DNA from: Capra hircus
Lineage: Eukaryota > Chordata > Mammalia > Artiodactyla > Bovidae
DNA: 64,000 bases
Direction of reading: 5' to 3'
Assembly: GCF_001704415.2 (NCBI RefSeq)
Contig: NW_017189807.1
Span: 1-64,000 of the forward strand
Shown: piece after piece, positions 1 to 10,907 of the stretch
Position numbering within the stretch: position 1 is the first letter of the stretch
Layout of the letters: each line of letters begins with the position of its first letter
Notes under the pieces: model-generated
Databases searched by the model: none
Seen by the model: only the letters and a program-made list of their open reading frames with translations
Told to the model about the DNA's origin: nothing
Program-made: the position numbers and the translations under genes

Positions 1-600
1 ATTGAGCACATTCTGTATGAGATGGAGCTCTGATGGAGAATGACACTGAGAGTCCCTGTGCATGCGGTGTTTAGAATGAGTAAGTGCAGGACTCCACTAA
101 GTTTTGACAGACGTGGCCCCCCCCATAGTCACAGTGCTCAGGGAGTCGTTAAAGGATTCAAGGTTGGAGTGTCAAAGGCTAGGAGCTTCTGGCCACATCA
201 TTCTTCAATCTATTTGATGAGTCACACCTTTTGACGGTAGTGGCAAGATCTGACCATTATTCCTGTCTCCCCTCCAGGGCAGTTGGCAGGTGGTCTGTCT
301 CTACCATGCCCCAATCGTCGTAGTCCCTTTTCGAAATAGTGGTCACTGAATCCAGTCCTAAGTTATCCCTTGGCTTTTCTTGCTATCTTTCTCAGCTGGC
401 GGTTCATCGGGGTTACCTATCACAAAGTCAAAGTCTCTGCCAGGTGGTTGTACCAGATTCCCATGCTGAAACAATTGACATTGGAGGGCGAGAACAGCAA
501 GTAAGGCTGGGCTTTATCTCCAGGCCTTTTTATCCTCTAACTTTTTATCCTTTATATCTCAGTTATTGAATACCCAGTAGGCAACCTCAACCAGGCTAAG
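1..600. other. No recognised feature
   Basis: I see no gene or repeat I can name here. Short open frames occur on the + strand but have no recognisable domain and no coding context. The stretch ends where an L1 3'-end-like sequence begins. Confidence 0.4.
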
Positions 601-1002
601 TGAAGTTTCCAAGAAATAAAATGTCATATGATATCACTTATATGTAGAATCTAAAGAAATTATACAAGTGAACTTATTTACAAAACAGAAGTAGACACAC
701 AGACATAAAAAACAAACTTCATTGGTGGCTCAAATGGTAAAGAGTTCACCTGCAATGCAGGAGACCTGGGTTCTATCCCTGGGCCAGAAGATCCCCTGGA
801 GAAGGGAATGGCAACCCACTCTAGTATTCTTGTCTAGAGAATTCCATGGACACAGGAGCCTGGTGGGCTACAGTTCATGGGGTTGTATAGAGTTGGACAC
901 GACTGAGTGACTAACACTTTCACTTTTGTGGTTGCCAAAGGGGATGGGGAAAGGGGATAATTGGAAATATGTGTTTAACAGATAAACACTGCTATATATA
1001 AA
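601..1002 (+). repeat. L1 3'-end fragment, split by a SINE
   Basis: The phrases around 622-700 (catatgatatcacttatatg, then a run of acaaaacagaagtagacac) and 927-965 (gtggttgccaaaggggatgg) are typical of mammalian L1 3' ends. The two halves are separated by the SINE at 719-926. No poly-A tail is clear at the right edge, where BovB sequence starts. Confidence 0.6.
719..926 (+). mobile_element. Bov-tA type SINE
   Basis: It carries the standard ruminant tRNA-derived SINE order: a tRNA-like head (ggtggctcaaatggtaaaga), a B-box-like GGTTCTATCCCTGGG, the GATCCCCTGGAGAAGG body and the GTTGGACACGACTGAGTGAC tail. It interrupts the L1 fragment. Confidence 0.85.
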
Positions 1003-1402
1003 GGTCAGGTGGTCTGGTATTCCCATCTCTCAGAATTTTCTACAGTTTATTGTGGTCCACACAGGCAAAGGCTTTGGCATAGTCAGTAAAGCAGAGATAG
1101 ATGTTTTTCTGGAACTCTCGTGCTTTTTCCATGATCCAGCGGATGTTGGCAATTTCATCTCTGGTTGCTCTGCCTTTTCTAAAACCAGCTTGAACATCTG
1201 GAAGCTCACGGTTCACATATTGCTAAAGCCTGGCTTGGAGAATTTTGAGCATTATTTCACTAGCGTGTGCTGCTGCTGCTGCTGCTGCTGCTAAGTCGCT
1301 TCAGTCATGCCGATTCTGTGCGACCCCATAGACGGCAGCCCACTAGGCTCCTCTGTCTCTGGGATTCTCCAGTGAGATGAGTGCAATTGTGCGGTAGTTT
1401 GG
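1003..1402 (-). repeat. BovB LINE fragment (RT region), antisense
   Basis: Read on the - strand this matches the reverse-transcriptase part of BovB found elsewhere in the window (for example 36,640-36,900 in sense). It is interrupted at about 1266-1371 by a SINE and resumes with gatgagtgcaattgtgcgg. Confidence 0.8.
1266..1371 (-). mobile_element. SINE fragment with (CTG)n, antisense
   Basis: About seven or eight CTG units are followed by ctaagtcgcttcagtcatg, the reverse complement of the BOV-A2/Bov-tA tail. The trinucleotide run belongs to the SINE tail. It makes poly-Cys and poly-Ala runs in overlapping open frames that are not genes. Confidence 0.8.
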
Positions 1403-2700
1403 AATGATTTGTTGGCATGTAAATACCACAAGATTTGACCCAAATAAGATTTCATATTCAGGAAATATGGAACTAGTATCAAACTGTTAGTGGATTCCTC
1501 AAAAGACCAAAATAGGAGGCATCCAAATGTCATAGACTATGATGTATTAATAACTGAGGGTTCCACTTAAATCTGTAATGGACTGTGCTTGAGATAGTCC
1601 TCCTTGGTCAGAGTATCCCAGAGGAGTTTGGACAGGGGGTGCCTCCAGGCTAGAGCAGCTTAGCCACCTTAGTTCCTGACCAGCTTGGCCCTTAGGGAGT
1701 TGCACAGCTGTTGAAAGCAAATGTCTTCTCTTTCCTTTCAGCTAAAAAGGAAGAGTTTTCAAAATTCCCACCAGTTGGGATCTAAAAGCATGAGAGATTC
1801 CCATGGGGTACTCACCAGGTCATTGGAGTAGCTGGTATTCTGTGCTAATACCCAACAGGACAGCCTAGAGAACCTCAGTCAGTAAAGAATCACTCAAGGT
1901 TCACCTCACAAGCAGAGGGGGAGAGGAGAAGTCAGGTATAGGGTGTTTCCCACTCTTGCGAGCAGCTCACAGGGCTCTCTAGCCCAGTTCAGAGAAACTA
2001 GCACTGACTGGAAGAAGTCAAGTCCCTGGTTGCATATCTACCTTGGGACTATTCACATTTGGGCATCCCTGGTGCCTTTTCCTAAACTCAGATTAAGCAT
2101 CCTCATTCCCTTTAGTCAAATATTTTTTATTACATGGGCCTTTTCCCAGTTTCACCCCTTGGCTCATGAGAGTGGCCACTTGCCTTTACCAAACTGAGTG
2201 TGACTATACAGAGTGCTACTTTTGACCCCTGGGGGTTGGCAAGGAGGACAAAAAGCCTAAGTGTGGTCCCTACTGCCTTCTACTGGGCTCAAGAGGACAG
2301 AGTTACTGGCAGACAGCAGGCAAGACTGCTGTAGCTTCTTGTCAACCGGTCTCCACCATCCCTGGGTGTCCAGTACCTCAGGAAGGCCAGCCAGGCAGAT
2401 ATGTATGAGTTTTAGTTTCTGACCCCCATTGATGCCATGGTATGACTTCTTCAAATGGGTCACAGTCCACATTAACCTGGGACTACACTATGTGCACCTC
2501 ACACCTGGGTATGGAGTTGCTGGGCACAGTTGCTCTGAATTCAACCAAAGGTTGCTGACATCCTACCCCATCAGAGGGTAGGCAAAGATTAGAATCAGTC
2601 ATCCTCATGTGAACCTCCCAAAGCCTCCATCATCCTCCCACTGGAGCCAAGGTGAGCCCAGAGCCTAGTGAATAGGTGCAGGCAAAAAGGCCATGGTCCA
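1403..2700. other. Unassigned; possible degenerate class I ERV interior
   Basis: No gene is recognised. If the LTR call at 2722-2942 is right, the part left of it would be leader or gag of a - strand gamma-like element, but I see no gag motif that supports this. Confidence 0.2.
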
Positions 2701-2721
2701 TCACATCTTGGTTGCCAAAAT

Positions 2722-2942
2722 TTGTTAGCAACGCTTTTGAGTCAGGCCTCAGTAAGGGTCCTCCTGCCCAGTGTTACTCATTCCAATAGAAGGAATCTGC
2801 ATCTGGTTGAGAAGCAAAGGAAAGCCTTATATTGTGATCAAAGAATGGAGAGGTGTGAGCTCTTGCTCCAGGGTGCATGCTCTCCTGAAAGATCATCAGC
2901 AGGGCTGCTTTATAGGGTTCTTGTCAGCAGGATAAATTCAGG
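2722..2942 (-). repeat. Possible class I ERV LTR end (R-U5), antisense
   Basis: Read on the - strand there is a TATA-like CCTATAAAGC, an AATATAAGGC poly-A-like site about 70 bp on, and an end CTAACA followed by AATTT and TGGCAACCAAGATG, which looks like a primer-binding-site start (TGG...). This is the order expected for U3/R/U5 and then the PBS. The element is degenerate and I cannot name the tRNA or family. Confidence 0.35.
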
Positions 2943-3435
2943 CTGATTATTTTTAAGACACAAAAAACTCACAAAATATTTCTTTTTATCTCCCTCCTTA
3001 CTGCCTAAAGAATTTAGATAAAGGGCCTGTTTCTGGAATAGAGCTATTGCTGGAAGTATCTGCAAAGACCATGGGCTAGATGTAAAGGGAGAAACTCAAC
3101 AGGGCCTAGAGATCAGAGTTGACTCTGTGTTGCATTGTCTCTGCATGGTCCATCAAACATTTACTTATCAAATATATGTTTTCCATCTCCATGTGACTTG
3201 CATTCCTTTACTGTGAAGTTCCAAACCACTGCCCTGAAAATTCTCAAGAAGCTAAAGATGGCACTTAATGTGAGAGTTTCAATCATTTTAGGAAGTGATT
3301 CTATTTTCCTGTGTCTATCCCATGTATACATATTATTGAATGTTGATTTTCTTTTATTAATCTGTCTCATGTCTATTTAATTCTTAGACCAGACTGAAAA
3401 ACTTTTAAGAGTAGAGGAATTTTTTTTTCTCCTTA
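2943..3435 (+). repeat. ERVL-like LTR fragment
   Basis: It aligns by eye, in sense, with the reverse complement of 3870-4475: both contain gattatttttaaga, a tactgcctaaa/agctgcctaaa block, ccatgggctagatgt, ctagagatcagagt and, near the end, ttaatctgtct plus ttagaccag. It belongs to the family also seen at 13.4, 31.0, 44.3, 62.1 and 63.6 kb. The family name is not assigned. Confidence 0.6.
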
Positions 3436-3869
3436 ACATAAGGCAATAGTTCAAGGGAGAACAGTCACCTATAAATGTCTCAAGCCATGATGTTTTGTGG
3501 ATTCAGTAAGTTCCTTGTTCTTCAGTGAGAATGAAGTTTGAATTTAGCTTTGGGATGGACAAATCATATGTGTTTAAGTGTTCAACAGAGAACAGATCCC
3601 TCAGATATTGTCTCACAGTTGTGAGACTAAAGCCTGAGGTGCAAAATGGGACCTGGCATTTACTTTTGAATCCTAAATAAACTAGAGAGGACCTGTTAGC
3701 TGACAGAAATAAAGTAGATGTTTTGGACCCTTGTCTTGTTGCATTTGATTGCAGTTTGCAAAGTTATTGTTTTGCATACTCAGTTGTAAACACATGTTAT
3801 CTTTCATAATAAAGGAAAGGTGACTCCAAAAGAGAAACAAGAACCCCTAGAGTGGCCTTTGAAAAATTA
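3436..3869. other. No recognised feature
   Basis: A-rich and mixed sequence between two LTR-like copies. Nothing is recognised on either strand. Confidence 0.3.
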
Positions 3870-4475
3870 TATGAAGACTGTCAGAGAGGGAGAAACTTTC
3901 TTCTACCTTTCTAGGTTCTCTGGCTGGTCTTAAGAATGAAACTGGTGCAAGACAGATTAAAAAGAGGAACGTTTATTAACAATGAAACTGGTGCAAGACA
4001 GATTAAAAAGAGGAACGTTTATTAACATGTTCCAAAATAGACACAAGAGAATTAAGTAGCTCCCCAATATGGCTGAAACACATACCTTAAATTCCATCTT
4101 TAACCAAAGACAAAATCGGATGTTAGAGGTAACAGTTAGTCTCTAAAAAGGAAGAAGGCAATTCATATGGATATGCAATAGCAAATATTTGTTAAGCAAA
4201 TATTTGCTGGTCCATGAAGAGGCATTTAGACACAGAGTTGACTCTGATCTCTAGGGTCTGCTGGGTTTAACCCATCACATCTAGCCCATAGTCTTTACAG
4301 ATACTCTAGTGATAGCTGTATTCTGGGAGCAAGTCCTTTAGCTGAATTTTAGGCAGCTAAAGGGGAGACAAAAAGGAACACTTCCTGACTCTTCTGCCTC
4401 TTAAAAATAATCTACCTAGATTAATTCTCATGCCCAAAAGAAACATTTTAGGGTGGCAAATTTTGCTCCCCTACA
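3870..4475 (-). repeat. ERVL-like solo LTR, antisense, with internal 46-bp duplication
   Basis: On the - strand it runs from a gggcatgagaattaatc block to the terminal ttaatctgtcttgca, agaccagccagagaacctag and tttctccctctctgaca. It matches 2943-3435 in sense. It contains a perfect 46-bp tandem duplication at 3935-3980 and 3981-4026. No internal retroviral genes adjoin it, so it is probably a solo LTR. Confidence 0.6.
3935..4026. repeat. Perfect 2 x 46-bp tandem duplication
   Basis: The block starting aatgaaactggtgcaagaca and ending gtttattaac occurs twice head to tail with no mismatch (3935-3980 and 3981-4026). It covers the part of the LTR that reads ttaataaacgttcctc on the - strand, so the poly-A-signal-like AATAAA is duplicated as well. 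Confidence 0.95.
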
Positions 4476-4904
4476 ATGCCTTAAAATCTAATCAAGTAAT
4501 TCATATTTGTCAAATAGGATTTCACAATATTATGGGACAGGAAATGTTTTACACTTGCCATTTTTCCTATTTTTGAACAGAAATGCTTATAGCTATTGTC
4601 TTATGCCTTTCCCAGTATTGTATATTGGGTGTCTTAGGGCCACATAATTTGTTCCTTTTATTTCAGGGGTCCACAAAGAGAGAAGTATTTGCCTCATTTG
4701 GTATACGTAACTATGTACTTTCTAAGAGTCTTATCGGCACATGAGTCTTATTTTGATAATAAGATTTAGATTTTAAATTACTGTTATAGTAGATTCAGAT
4801 TTGGGGGGATCTTGGGAAAGGGTGAATGTATTTGACATGAGGAAGAGATTTGGGTGTTTGAGTTCAGAGTATAAGTTGTGGTAGACAGAGTGTAAAGGAG
4901 TCAC
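4476..4904. other. No recognised feature
   Basis: AT-rich sequence without a recognisable gene or repeat. The short - strand open frame here looks like chance. Confidence 0.3.
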
Positions 4905-6105
4905 AACAATCCTAATTTTTTGGTGTTCATACCTCTGTATATTACTTCTCTCGAGTGTGGGCAAGGCCTGTGACTTGCTTCTAACTGATAGAATATGGCA
5001 TTAATAGATACATCATGCCCATGATTACATTTGATGTCCAAGAAGCTGGAATGTTATTCATTTGATTACAGACAGCCTGACTCCATTTTGCTGAAAGACT
5101 TGCTTACACTCTCCTGCTGGCGCTGAAGAAGAAATATGCTATGTCAAAAATAAAGCTGTGAAAAGGGTCACATGACCTGGAAATGCAGGTTACCTTTCAG
5201 TTCAGTTCAGTTCAGTTCATTCGCTCAGTTGTGTCTGACTCTTTGCAACCCCATGAATCGCAGCAGGCCAGGCCTCCCTGTCCATCACCAACTCCCGGAG
5301 TTCACTCAGACTCAACGTCCATCGAGTCCGTGATGCCATCCAGCCATCTCATCCTCAGTCATCCCCTTCTCCTCCTGCCCCCAATCCCTCCCAGCATCAG
5401 AGTCTTTTCCAATGAGTCAACTCTTCGCATGAGGTGGCCAAAGTACTGGAGTTTCAGCTTTAACATCATTCCTTTCAAAGAAATCCCAGGGCTGATCTCC
5501 TTCAGAATGGACTGGTTGGATATCCTTGCAGTCCAAGGGACTCTCAAGAGTCTTCTCCAACCCCACAGTTCAAAAGCATCAATTCTTCAGTGCTCAGCCT
5601 TCTTCACAGTCCAACTCTCACATCCATGCATGACCACTGGAAAAACCATAGCCTTGACTAGACGGACCTTTGTTGGCAAAGTAATGTCTCTGCTTTTGAA
5701 TATGCTCTCTAGGTTGGTCATAACTTTCCTTCCAAGGAGTAAGCATCTTTTAATTTCATGGCTGCAGTCACCAACTGCAGTGATTTTGGAATAGAAACCA
5801 TTAAAACTGATTTATAGAATTAGAAAAAAAATAAGCTCTTAGTTGTACAGGTAAAAAGAAGTGAACTGTGACACCAAACTGAATGAGTTTGGCAGTTGAT
5901 TTTTCTCCAGTCAAGCCTTCCTATTAGAACACAGCTCTGTTTAACATCATAATTTCAACCAGGAAACAACCTGAAGCAGAAAGGGCAGTTGAGCTATGCT
6001 TCGATTACTGATACTATGAGATAATAAATTTGCATTGTTTTTTTACTGTTATGTTTGCAGTAATTTGTCACATAACAAAACTAAAGCATGATAAATAGTT
6101 TACAG
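4905..6105 (+). repeat. MLT1-type (MaLR) LTR, split by BovB
   Basis: The left part has the MLT1-like phrase gtgacttgcttctaactgat followed by agaatatggc. The right part ends with gagataataaatttgcattg and a gtttgcagtaatttgtcac block, the typical 3' end of MLT1 LTRs. The two parts are separated by a BovB insertion at about 5197-5792. Confidence 0.6.
5197..5792 (-). mobile_element. BovB LINE 3' fragment, antisense
   Basis: It starts with repeated CAGTT units (reverse complement of the BovB AACTG tail) and runs through the conserved BovB 3' region (tcagcatcagagtcttttcc, then the last part of the RT ORF). A 203-residue + strand open frame here is the antisense reading of BovB. The insertion is 5'-truncated and sits inside the MLT1-like LTR. 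Confidence 0.9.
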
Positions 6106-6206
6106 TATATTCCCAGAAATAAACTCTTCATTTTTCTCTTTTTTCATATGTTTCTAATCTAAAGTGGTTACCTTATGACAAGCAGTAATAGGTTCATATA
6201 ACTTTT

Positions 6207-6427
6207 AAAACAAAATTTCTGTATTTATTTGGCTTGGTTGGGTCTTAGTTGCTGCATGCAGGCTCTTTTTTTATTATGGCAAGCCAGCTCTAGAGTGCAT
6301 ACTCAGTAGTTGCAGAGTGCTGTCTTAGTTGTCCCGCAGGATGGGAAATCTTCCCAGACCAGGATCAAACCTGTGTCCCTTGCACTGGAAGTTAGATTCT
6401 TACCCACTGGACCACCAGGGAAGTCCC
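6207..6427 (-). mobile_element. tRNA-derived SINE (CHR/SINE2-like), antisense
   Basis: The reverse complement begins GGGACTTCCCTGGTGGTCCAG and has a tRNA-like B box (caggtttgatcctggtctgg). It is an older artiodactyl SINE than Bov-tA and lacks the BovB-related tail. A 17-bp direct repeat (aggttcatataactttt) flanks it at 6190-6206 and 6428-6444, which fixes the ends. Confidence 0.9.
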
Positions 6428-6649
6428 AGGTTCATATAACTTTTGAGTAAGTAGTTGCTGTTCCTTGACTGTAAAGGATGAGTGCAGCTGGAATGAAGTA
6501 TGTGAAGCAGACAAGGATGGTTGCATGACTTGCTCTGGGCTAGTAAATATCCGTGACTGACATGGTGACCAACATTGTACTGATTCTCTTCAAGTTCTTC
6601 CTCAGTTTAGGGCTGTGTGGACCTATTTCTTGGTCGTCTTCCTGCAGTT

Positions 6650-8265
6650 ATTATTGTTCAGTCCCTCAGTCTGGTCTGATTCTTTGCGACCCCATGGACT
6701 GTATCACAACAGGCATCCTTGTCCTTCACTATCTCCTGGAGTTTGCTCAAACTCATGTCCTTTGAGTCAATGATGCTGTCAAACCATCTCATCCTCTGTC
6801 ACCCACTTCTCCCCTGCCTTCAGTCTTTCCCAGCATCAAGGTCTTTTCCAGTGAGTCAGCTCTTTGATATCAGGGGATCAAAGTAGTAGAGCTTCAGCTT
6901 CAGCATCAGTCCTTCCAATGAATATTTGGATTGATTTCTTTTAGGATTGACTGGTTTGATCTCCTTGCAGCCCAAAGGACTCTCAAGAGCCTTCTCCAGC
7001 ACCACAGTTCGAAAGCATTGATTCTTCAGTGCTCAGCATTTTTTATGGCCCAACTCTCACATCCATACATGACTACTGGAAAAACCCATATATTTGACAA
7101 TATGGGCCTTTGTCAGCAGAGTGATATATGTGTTTTTAATATGCTGTCTAGGATTGCCATAGCTTTTCTTCCAAGGAGCAAGCATCTTTTAATTTCGTGG
7201 GTGCTGTCACCTGCAGTCACAGTGCCTTTGGAGCCCAAGAAAATAAAGTCTGTCACTGTTTCCATTGTTTCTCCATCTGTTTGCCATGAAGTGATGGGAC
7301 TGGATGCCATGATCTCAGTTTTCTGAATGTTAAGTTTTAAGCCAGCTTTTCCACTCTCTTTCATTTTCAGCAAGAGGTCCTTTAGTTTCTCTTTGCTTTC
7401 TGCCATGAGGGTGGTATTATATGAGGTTGTTGATATTTCTCCTGGCTTGATTGCAGCTTGTACTTCATCCAGCCTGGAATTTTGCATGATATACTCTGCA
7501 TAGAAGTTAAATAAGCAGGGTGACAGTATACAGCCTTGACATACTCCTTTTCCAATTTTGAACCAGTCTGTTGTTCCATGTGCAGTTTTAATTGTTGCTT
7601 CTTGACCTGCATATAGGTTTCTCAGGAGGCAGATATGGTGGTCTGATATTCCAGTCTTTTTAGAAATGCTCTACAGTTTGTTGTGATCCACACAGTCAAA
7701 GGCTTTAGCATAGTCAATGAAGCAGAAGTAGGTATTTTTTTCTGGACTTTCTTGCCTTTTCTATATCTGCTGGATGTTGGCAATTTGATCCTTGTTGGTT
7801 CCTCTGCCTTTTCTAAATCTAGCTTATATATCTACAAGTTCTCGATTCACATACTGCTGAAGCCTATCTTGAAGGATTTTGAGCATTATCTTGTTAGCAA
7901 GTGAAATGAGTGTGATTATGCAGTAGTCTGAGCATTCTTTGGCATTGCCCTTCTTTGGGATTGGAATGAAAACTGACCTTTTCCATTCCTGTGGCCACTG
8001 CTGGCTTTTCCAAATTGGGCAGCATATTTAGTGTAGCACTTTAACTGCATCATCTTTAATATTTGAAATAGCTTCACTGGAATTCCATCGCCTCCACTAG
8101 CTTTGTTTGCAGTACTTTTTCCAAAGGCCCACTTGACTTCACACTGCAAGATGTCTTCTTCCTGCAGAGTATGGTGATAATTTATCTTCTGAAGAGGTCC
8201 TTTTTCTTGATTCACTAAATCTGCCTGCCCACTGTTCCCATCACATTTAGACACCCTGGCATGGC
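6650..8265 (-). mobile_element. BovB LINE, antisense, 5'-truncated
   Basis: On the - strand it carries BovB RT sequence from the palm/thumb region to the 3' end, in the same order as 36.4-37.9 kb in sense. It is heavily mutated, with several frame breaks. Reverse-complement fragments of BovB such as the counterpart of GIPVKLFQILK near 8085 and ITSWQTDGETME near 7280 are readable. It faces a second BovB copy at 8285-8771. Confidence 0.9.
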
Positions 8266-8284
8266 ACTGCATCTAAGTCATGTA

Positions 8285-8771
8285 AGTCATATATATTACT
8301 TTGCCAACAAAGGTCCATCTAGTCAAGGCTATGGTTTTTCCAGTGGTCATGTATGGATGTGAGAGCTGGACTATGAAGAAAGCTGAGCACTGAAGAATTG
8401 ATGCTTTTGAACTGTGGGGTTGGAGCAGACTCTTGAGAGTCCCTTGGACTGCAAGGAGATTCAACCAGTCCATTCTGAAGGAGATCAGCCCTGGGATTTC
8501 TTTGGAAGGAATGATGCTAAAGCTGAACCTCCAGTACTTTGGCCACCTCATGAGAAGAGTTGACTCATTGGAAAAGATCCTGATGCTGGGAGGGATTGGG
8601 GGCAGGAGGAGAAGGGGACGACCGAGGATGAGATGGCTGGATGGCATCACTGACTCAGTGGACATGAGTTTGGGTAAACTCCAGGAGTTGGTGATGGACA
8701 GGGAGGCCTGGTGTGCAGTGATTCATGGGGTCGCAGAGAGTCAGACACGACTGAATGACTGAACTGAACTG
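8285..8771 (+). mobile_element. BovB LINE 3' fragment, sense
   Basis: It runs from actttgccaacaaaggtcca to the tail gactgaatgactgaactgaactg. It is the terminal ~490 bp of BovB in the orientation opposite to the copy just to the left. It looks less mutated than that copy, which suggests separate events. Confidence 0.9.
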
Positions 8772-8786
8772 ATACCATATAATCAG

Positions 8787-9002
8787 GGTTTCCCTGGTGG
8801 CTCAGACGGTAAAGCATCTGCCTACAATGCGGGAGACTTGGGTTAGATCCCTGGGTGGGGAAGATCCCCTGGAGAAGGAAATGGCAATCCATTGCAGTAT
8901 TCTTGCCTGGAGAATCCCATGCACAGAAGAGCCTGGTGGGCCACAGTCTATGAGGTTGCAAAGAGTCAGACACGAGTGAATGAGTAACACAGACACACAC
9001 AC
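8787..9002 (+). mobile_element. Bov-tA SINE with 14-bp target duplication
   Basis: Complete SINE: ccctggtggctcagacggta head, gatcccctggagaaggaaat body and cagacacgagtgaatgagta tail with a short CA-rich end. The direct repeat taccatataatcag flanks it (8773-8786 and 9003-9016). Confidence 0.95.
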
Positions 9003-9016
9003 TACCATATAATCAG

Positions 9017-9840
9017 AGAAAACCTAATCAGCATGTTATGTAAACTTTTTTTAATTACAAGAAAAACTGAAATTACTCCACATATAGCAAACAGGTGCTC
9101 TTTGATACAAAAACAAGATATATAAGGAAACCCCCCTGAAAGAGTGTTTGACCCAAGTCCACTCCATTGTTCCAGAGTGCACTAGAAAACATAAGCAGAG
9201 CAATAGCAAAATAAGAAGTAAGAAAAATTCAAACAGAAAGAAAATATTTATCATCTGCATATGATTTCTGATATGCAATGTCCAATAACCTCAAAAAATC
9301 AGGCACTTTCCAAATCATTCATTTCAGTCCCTTCGTAAGAAAGTAAACTTTGTAGAACAGAATGTGTATGGGAGGCTATGGCAGCCTGGTGAAGAGAAGG
9401 AAGACTGTGATTTGTCTCTGACAGCCCAACACCTGACCTGGTCCCTGACTGCCTCATGCTCCAACTTCCCCGTTTCCCATTGATGTTGGAACATGACTCA
9501 TTCCAAGCAGTGCAGGACTGTGGCAAGCGAACTCATCAAGATTTTGCTGGCATTTCCCAGGAGGCCTTAAGTCATGAAAAACAAGCCAAAAAAGAGAACC
9601 ACATGAATGGGAACACAGAAGAATGACAGAGAATGAAGCGGGATCACAGGCAAACAGGCTAGTGGCTGGTTTTCATACTAAAAGCTCCAGGCAAGGCTGG
9701 CTGGCTGGCTGAGACACGCCCTCAGTTACTCTAAAGGGTTCTTGGGTAGGACGACCTTGGTATGAGGGTGACGTCAGCTCAACAGAGGGAGGCATCCGGG
9801 GCTTGGCAGAACCCAATGTGAGGACTACATACAAGACTCG
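9017..9840. other. MAGE upstream flank, nothing recognised
   Basis: No gene or repeat is recognised. The right end becomes GC-richer toward the presumed MAGE promoter. Confidence 0.4.
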
Positions 9841-10038
9841 CAGCCACCTCCAATCAGAAACTGAGCGCTGGGCGTGTGCCCGCCCCTTGCTGGTTGCCCT
9901 GGGTTACTTCAGGGAAGGGGTCACTGGAAGCCACGCCCCCTGACTTCCGCCTCCAGAGAGCGAGGCTGTGAGCGTTTTGATGTGAGGAGCGGACTCCAGT
10001 CCGCAGCCGGAGGAGCCACAGGTGCCGTCTGGTATCAG
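9841..10038 (+). promoter_or_regulatory. Putative promoter and non-coding exon 1 of the MAGE gene
   Basis: The segment is CpG- and GC-richer than its surroundings and has an ETS-type core (acttccg, 9943-9949), a GC-box-like ccacgccccct and no TATA box. Published work on MAGE-A promoters shows dependence on ETS sites and CpG demethylation; applying this here is inference. A strong splice donor, CAG|GTAAGC, lies at 10,036-10,044, so exon 1 should end at 10,038. The transcription start is not visible in the sequence. Confidence 0.5.
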
Positions 10039-10850
10039 GTAAGCCTCTAAGTGAGGATTTAGGGGACCCCCTGTCCCAGAAAGGAGGGCACCCACCTGTT
10101 GAGAGATCCATCCCAACCACAGTAAGCATAGGCAAGTTCAGGCTGAGTTACCACACACTTCCTGTTTAGCAGTCTGATTGAGGTGGCCGCTTGTATGTGT
10201 GGGGCTCGGGGTCCAAAAGCAAAGGCTTCTGAGTGAATGTTGAGGAGATCCACCCCTCACAGAATAGCAGTGACTAACTGAACCTCAGCCGGGCGATCAG
10301 CCCTGTGAGACCCCTGACAGGGGCGGCCAGAAGTGCTGCTGATTTGCTTGGCCATTGTAGTCTGAGGGAGTGGAAGCCTTAGTCTGGGGCAGGCAGTGTA
10401 ATATCGCCACAGGAAGGCATCTCAGGCCACACAAGAATTCTGATGAGGACCCCAAGTGAGTTCTTAGGGATCCCTCTGACCCCAAGACAGAGGGTGTGCA
10501 CAGCGTCTACTCCTCTTGTCAGCTCTCCGTGTCCTGTCGTGAAGTTCCCCTCGCTTCCATTTTGGAGTCTCACGGAGATGAAGCCTTGATTGGAGGCCTC
10601 AAGCAGTAAATAAAGTGGGCATATAACCAACCAGAATTCAGTTTGAGAAACAGATGTGAGGATTGTTGGGCTAATCAACCCAAGGCCAGGGGGCTTCCTA
10701 GAGCCCTTGCCCTGTTGTCAGCCCTGAGAGGCTCAGGGAACTAGGCAGGCAGCCCCTCTTCCCTCTCCCAGCCCGTGTCTCGGGAAGTAAAAAGCCACCA
10801 TAGTTAAGTTTAGCATCTGAGGCCACTCATATACGCCCTGTTTATCTTAG
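10039..10850 (+). other. Presumed 5'-UTR intron with MAGE-type imperfect repeats
   Basis: The intron would run from GTAAGC at 10,039 to TTTATCTTAG at 10,841-10,850. Inside are three imperfect copies of a gtgag...ttaggg...accc motif (about 10,050-10,085, 10,231-10,265 and 10,452-10,492), each followed by a cagag/cagaa-like tail. Similar repeated blocks occur upstream of MAGE coding exons in other mammals. An extra untranslated exon inside this segment is possible. Confidence 0.45.
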
Positions 10851-10907
10851 GTGGTGAATCTCATTGTCCATCCTCCTGTCTACCTACTGCCATCCACAAG
10901 AGTCGTC

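Noticed and set aside
1052..1294. Open frame ending in a run of cysteines
   Set aside because: The run is a CTG/TGC microsatellite in a SINE tail and the rest is antisense BovB.
5183..5794. 203-residue + strand open frame
   Set aside because: It is the antisense reading of a BovB 3' end. The same peptide-like pattern recurs at 8.3, 29.1, 49.2 and 63.0 kb wherever BovB lies in that orientation.
8787..8870. tRNA-like sequences at SINE heads (here and in other SINEs)
   Set aside because: They have A/B-box-like motifs but belong to SINE heads and lack a full tRNA fold and independent context, so I do not call tRNA genes.
10851..10907. GTG-initiated N-terminal extension of the MAGE frame
   Set aside because: The segment begins right at a splice acceptor (TTTATCTTAG), vertebrate translation rarely uses GTG, and the ATG at 10,908 has a good context.
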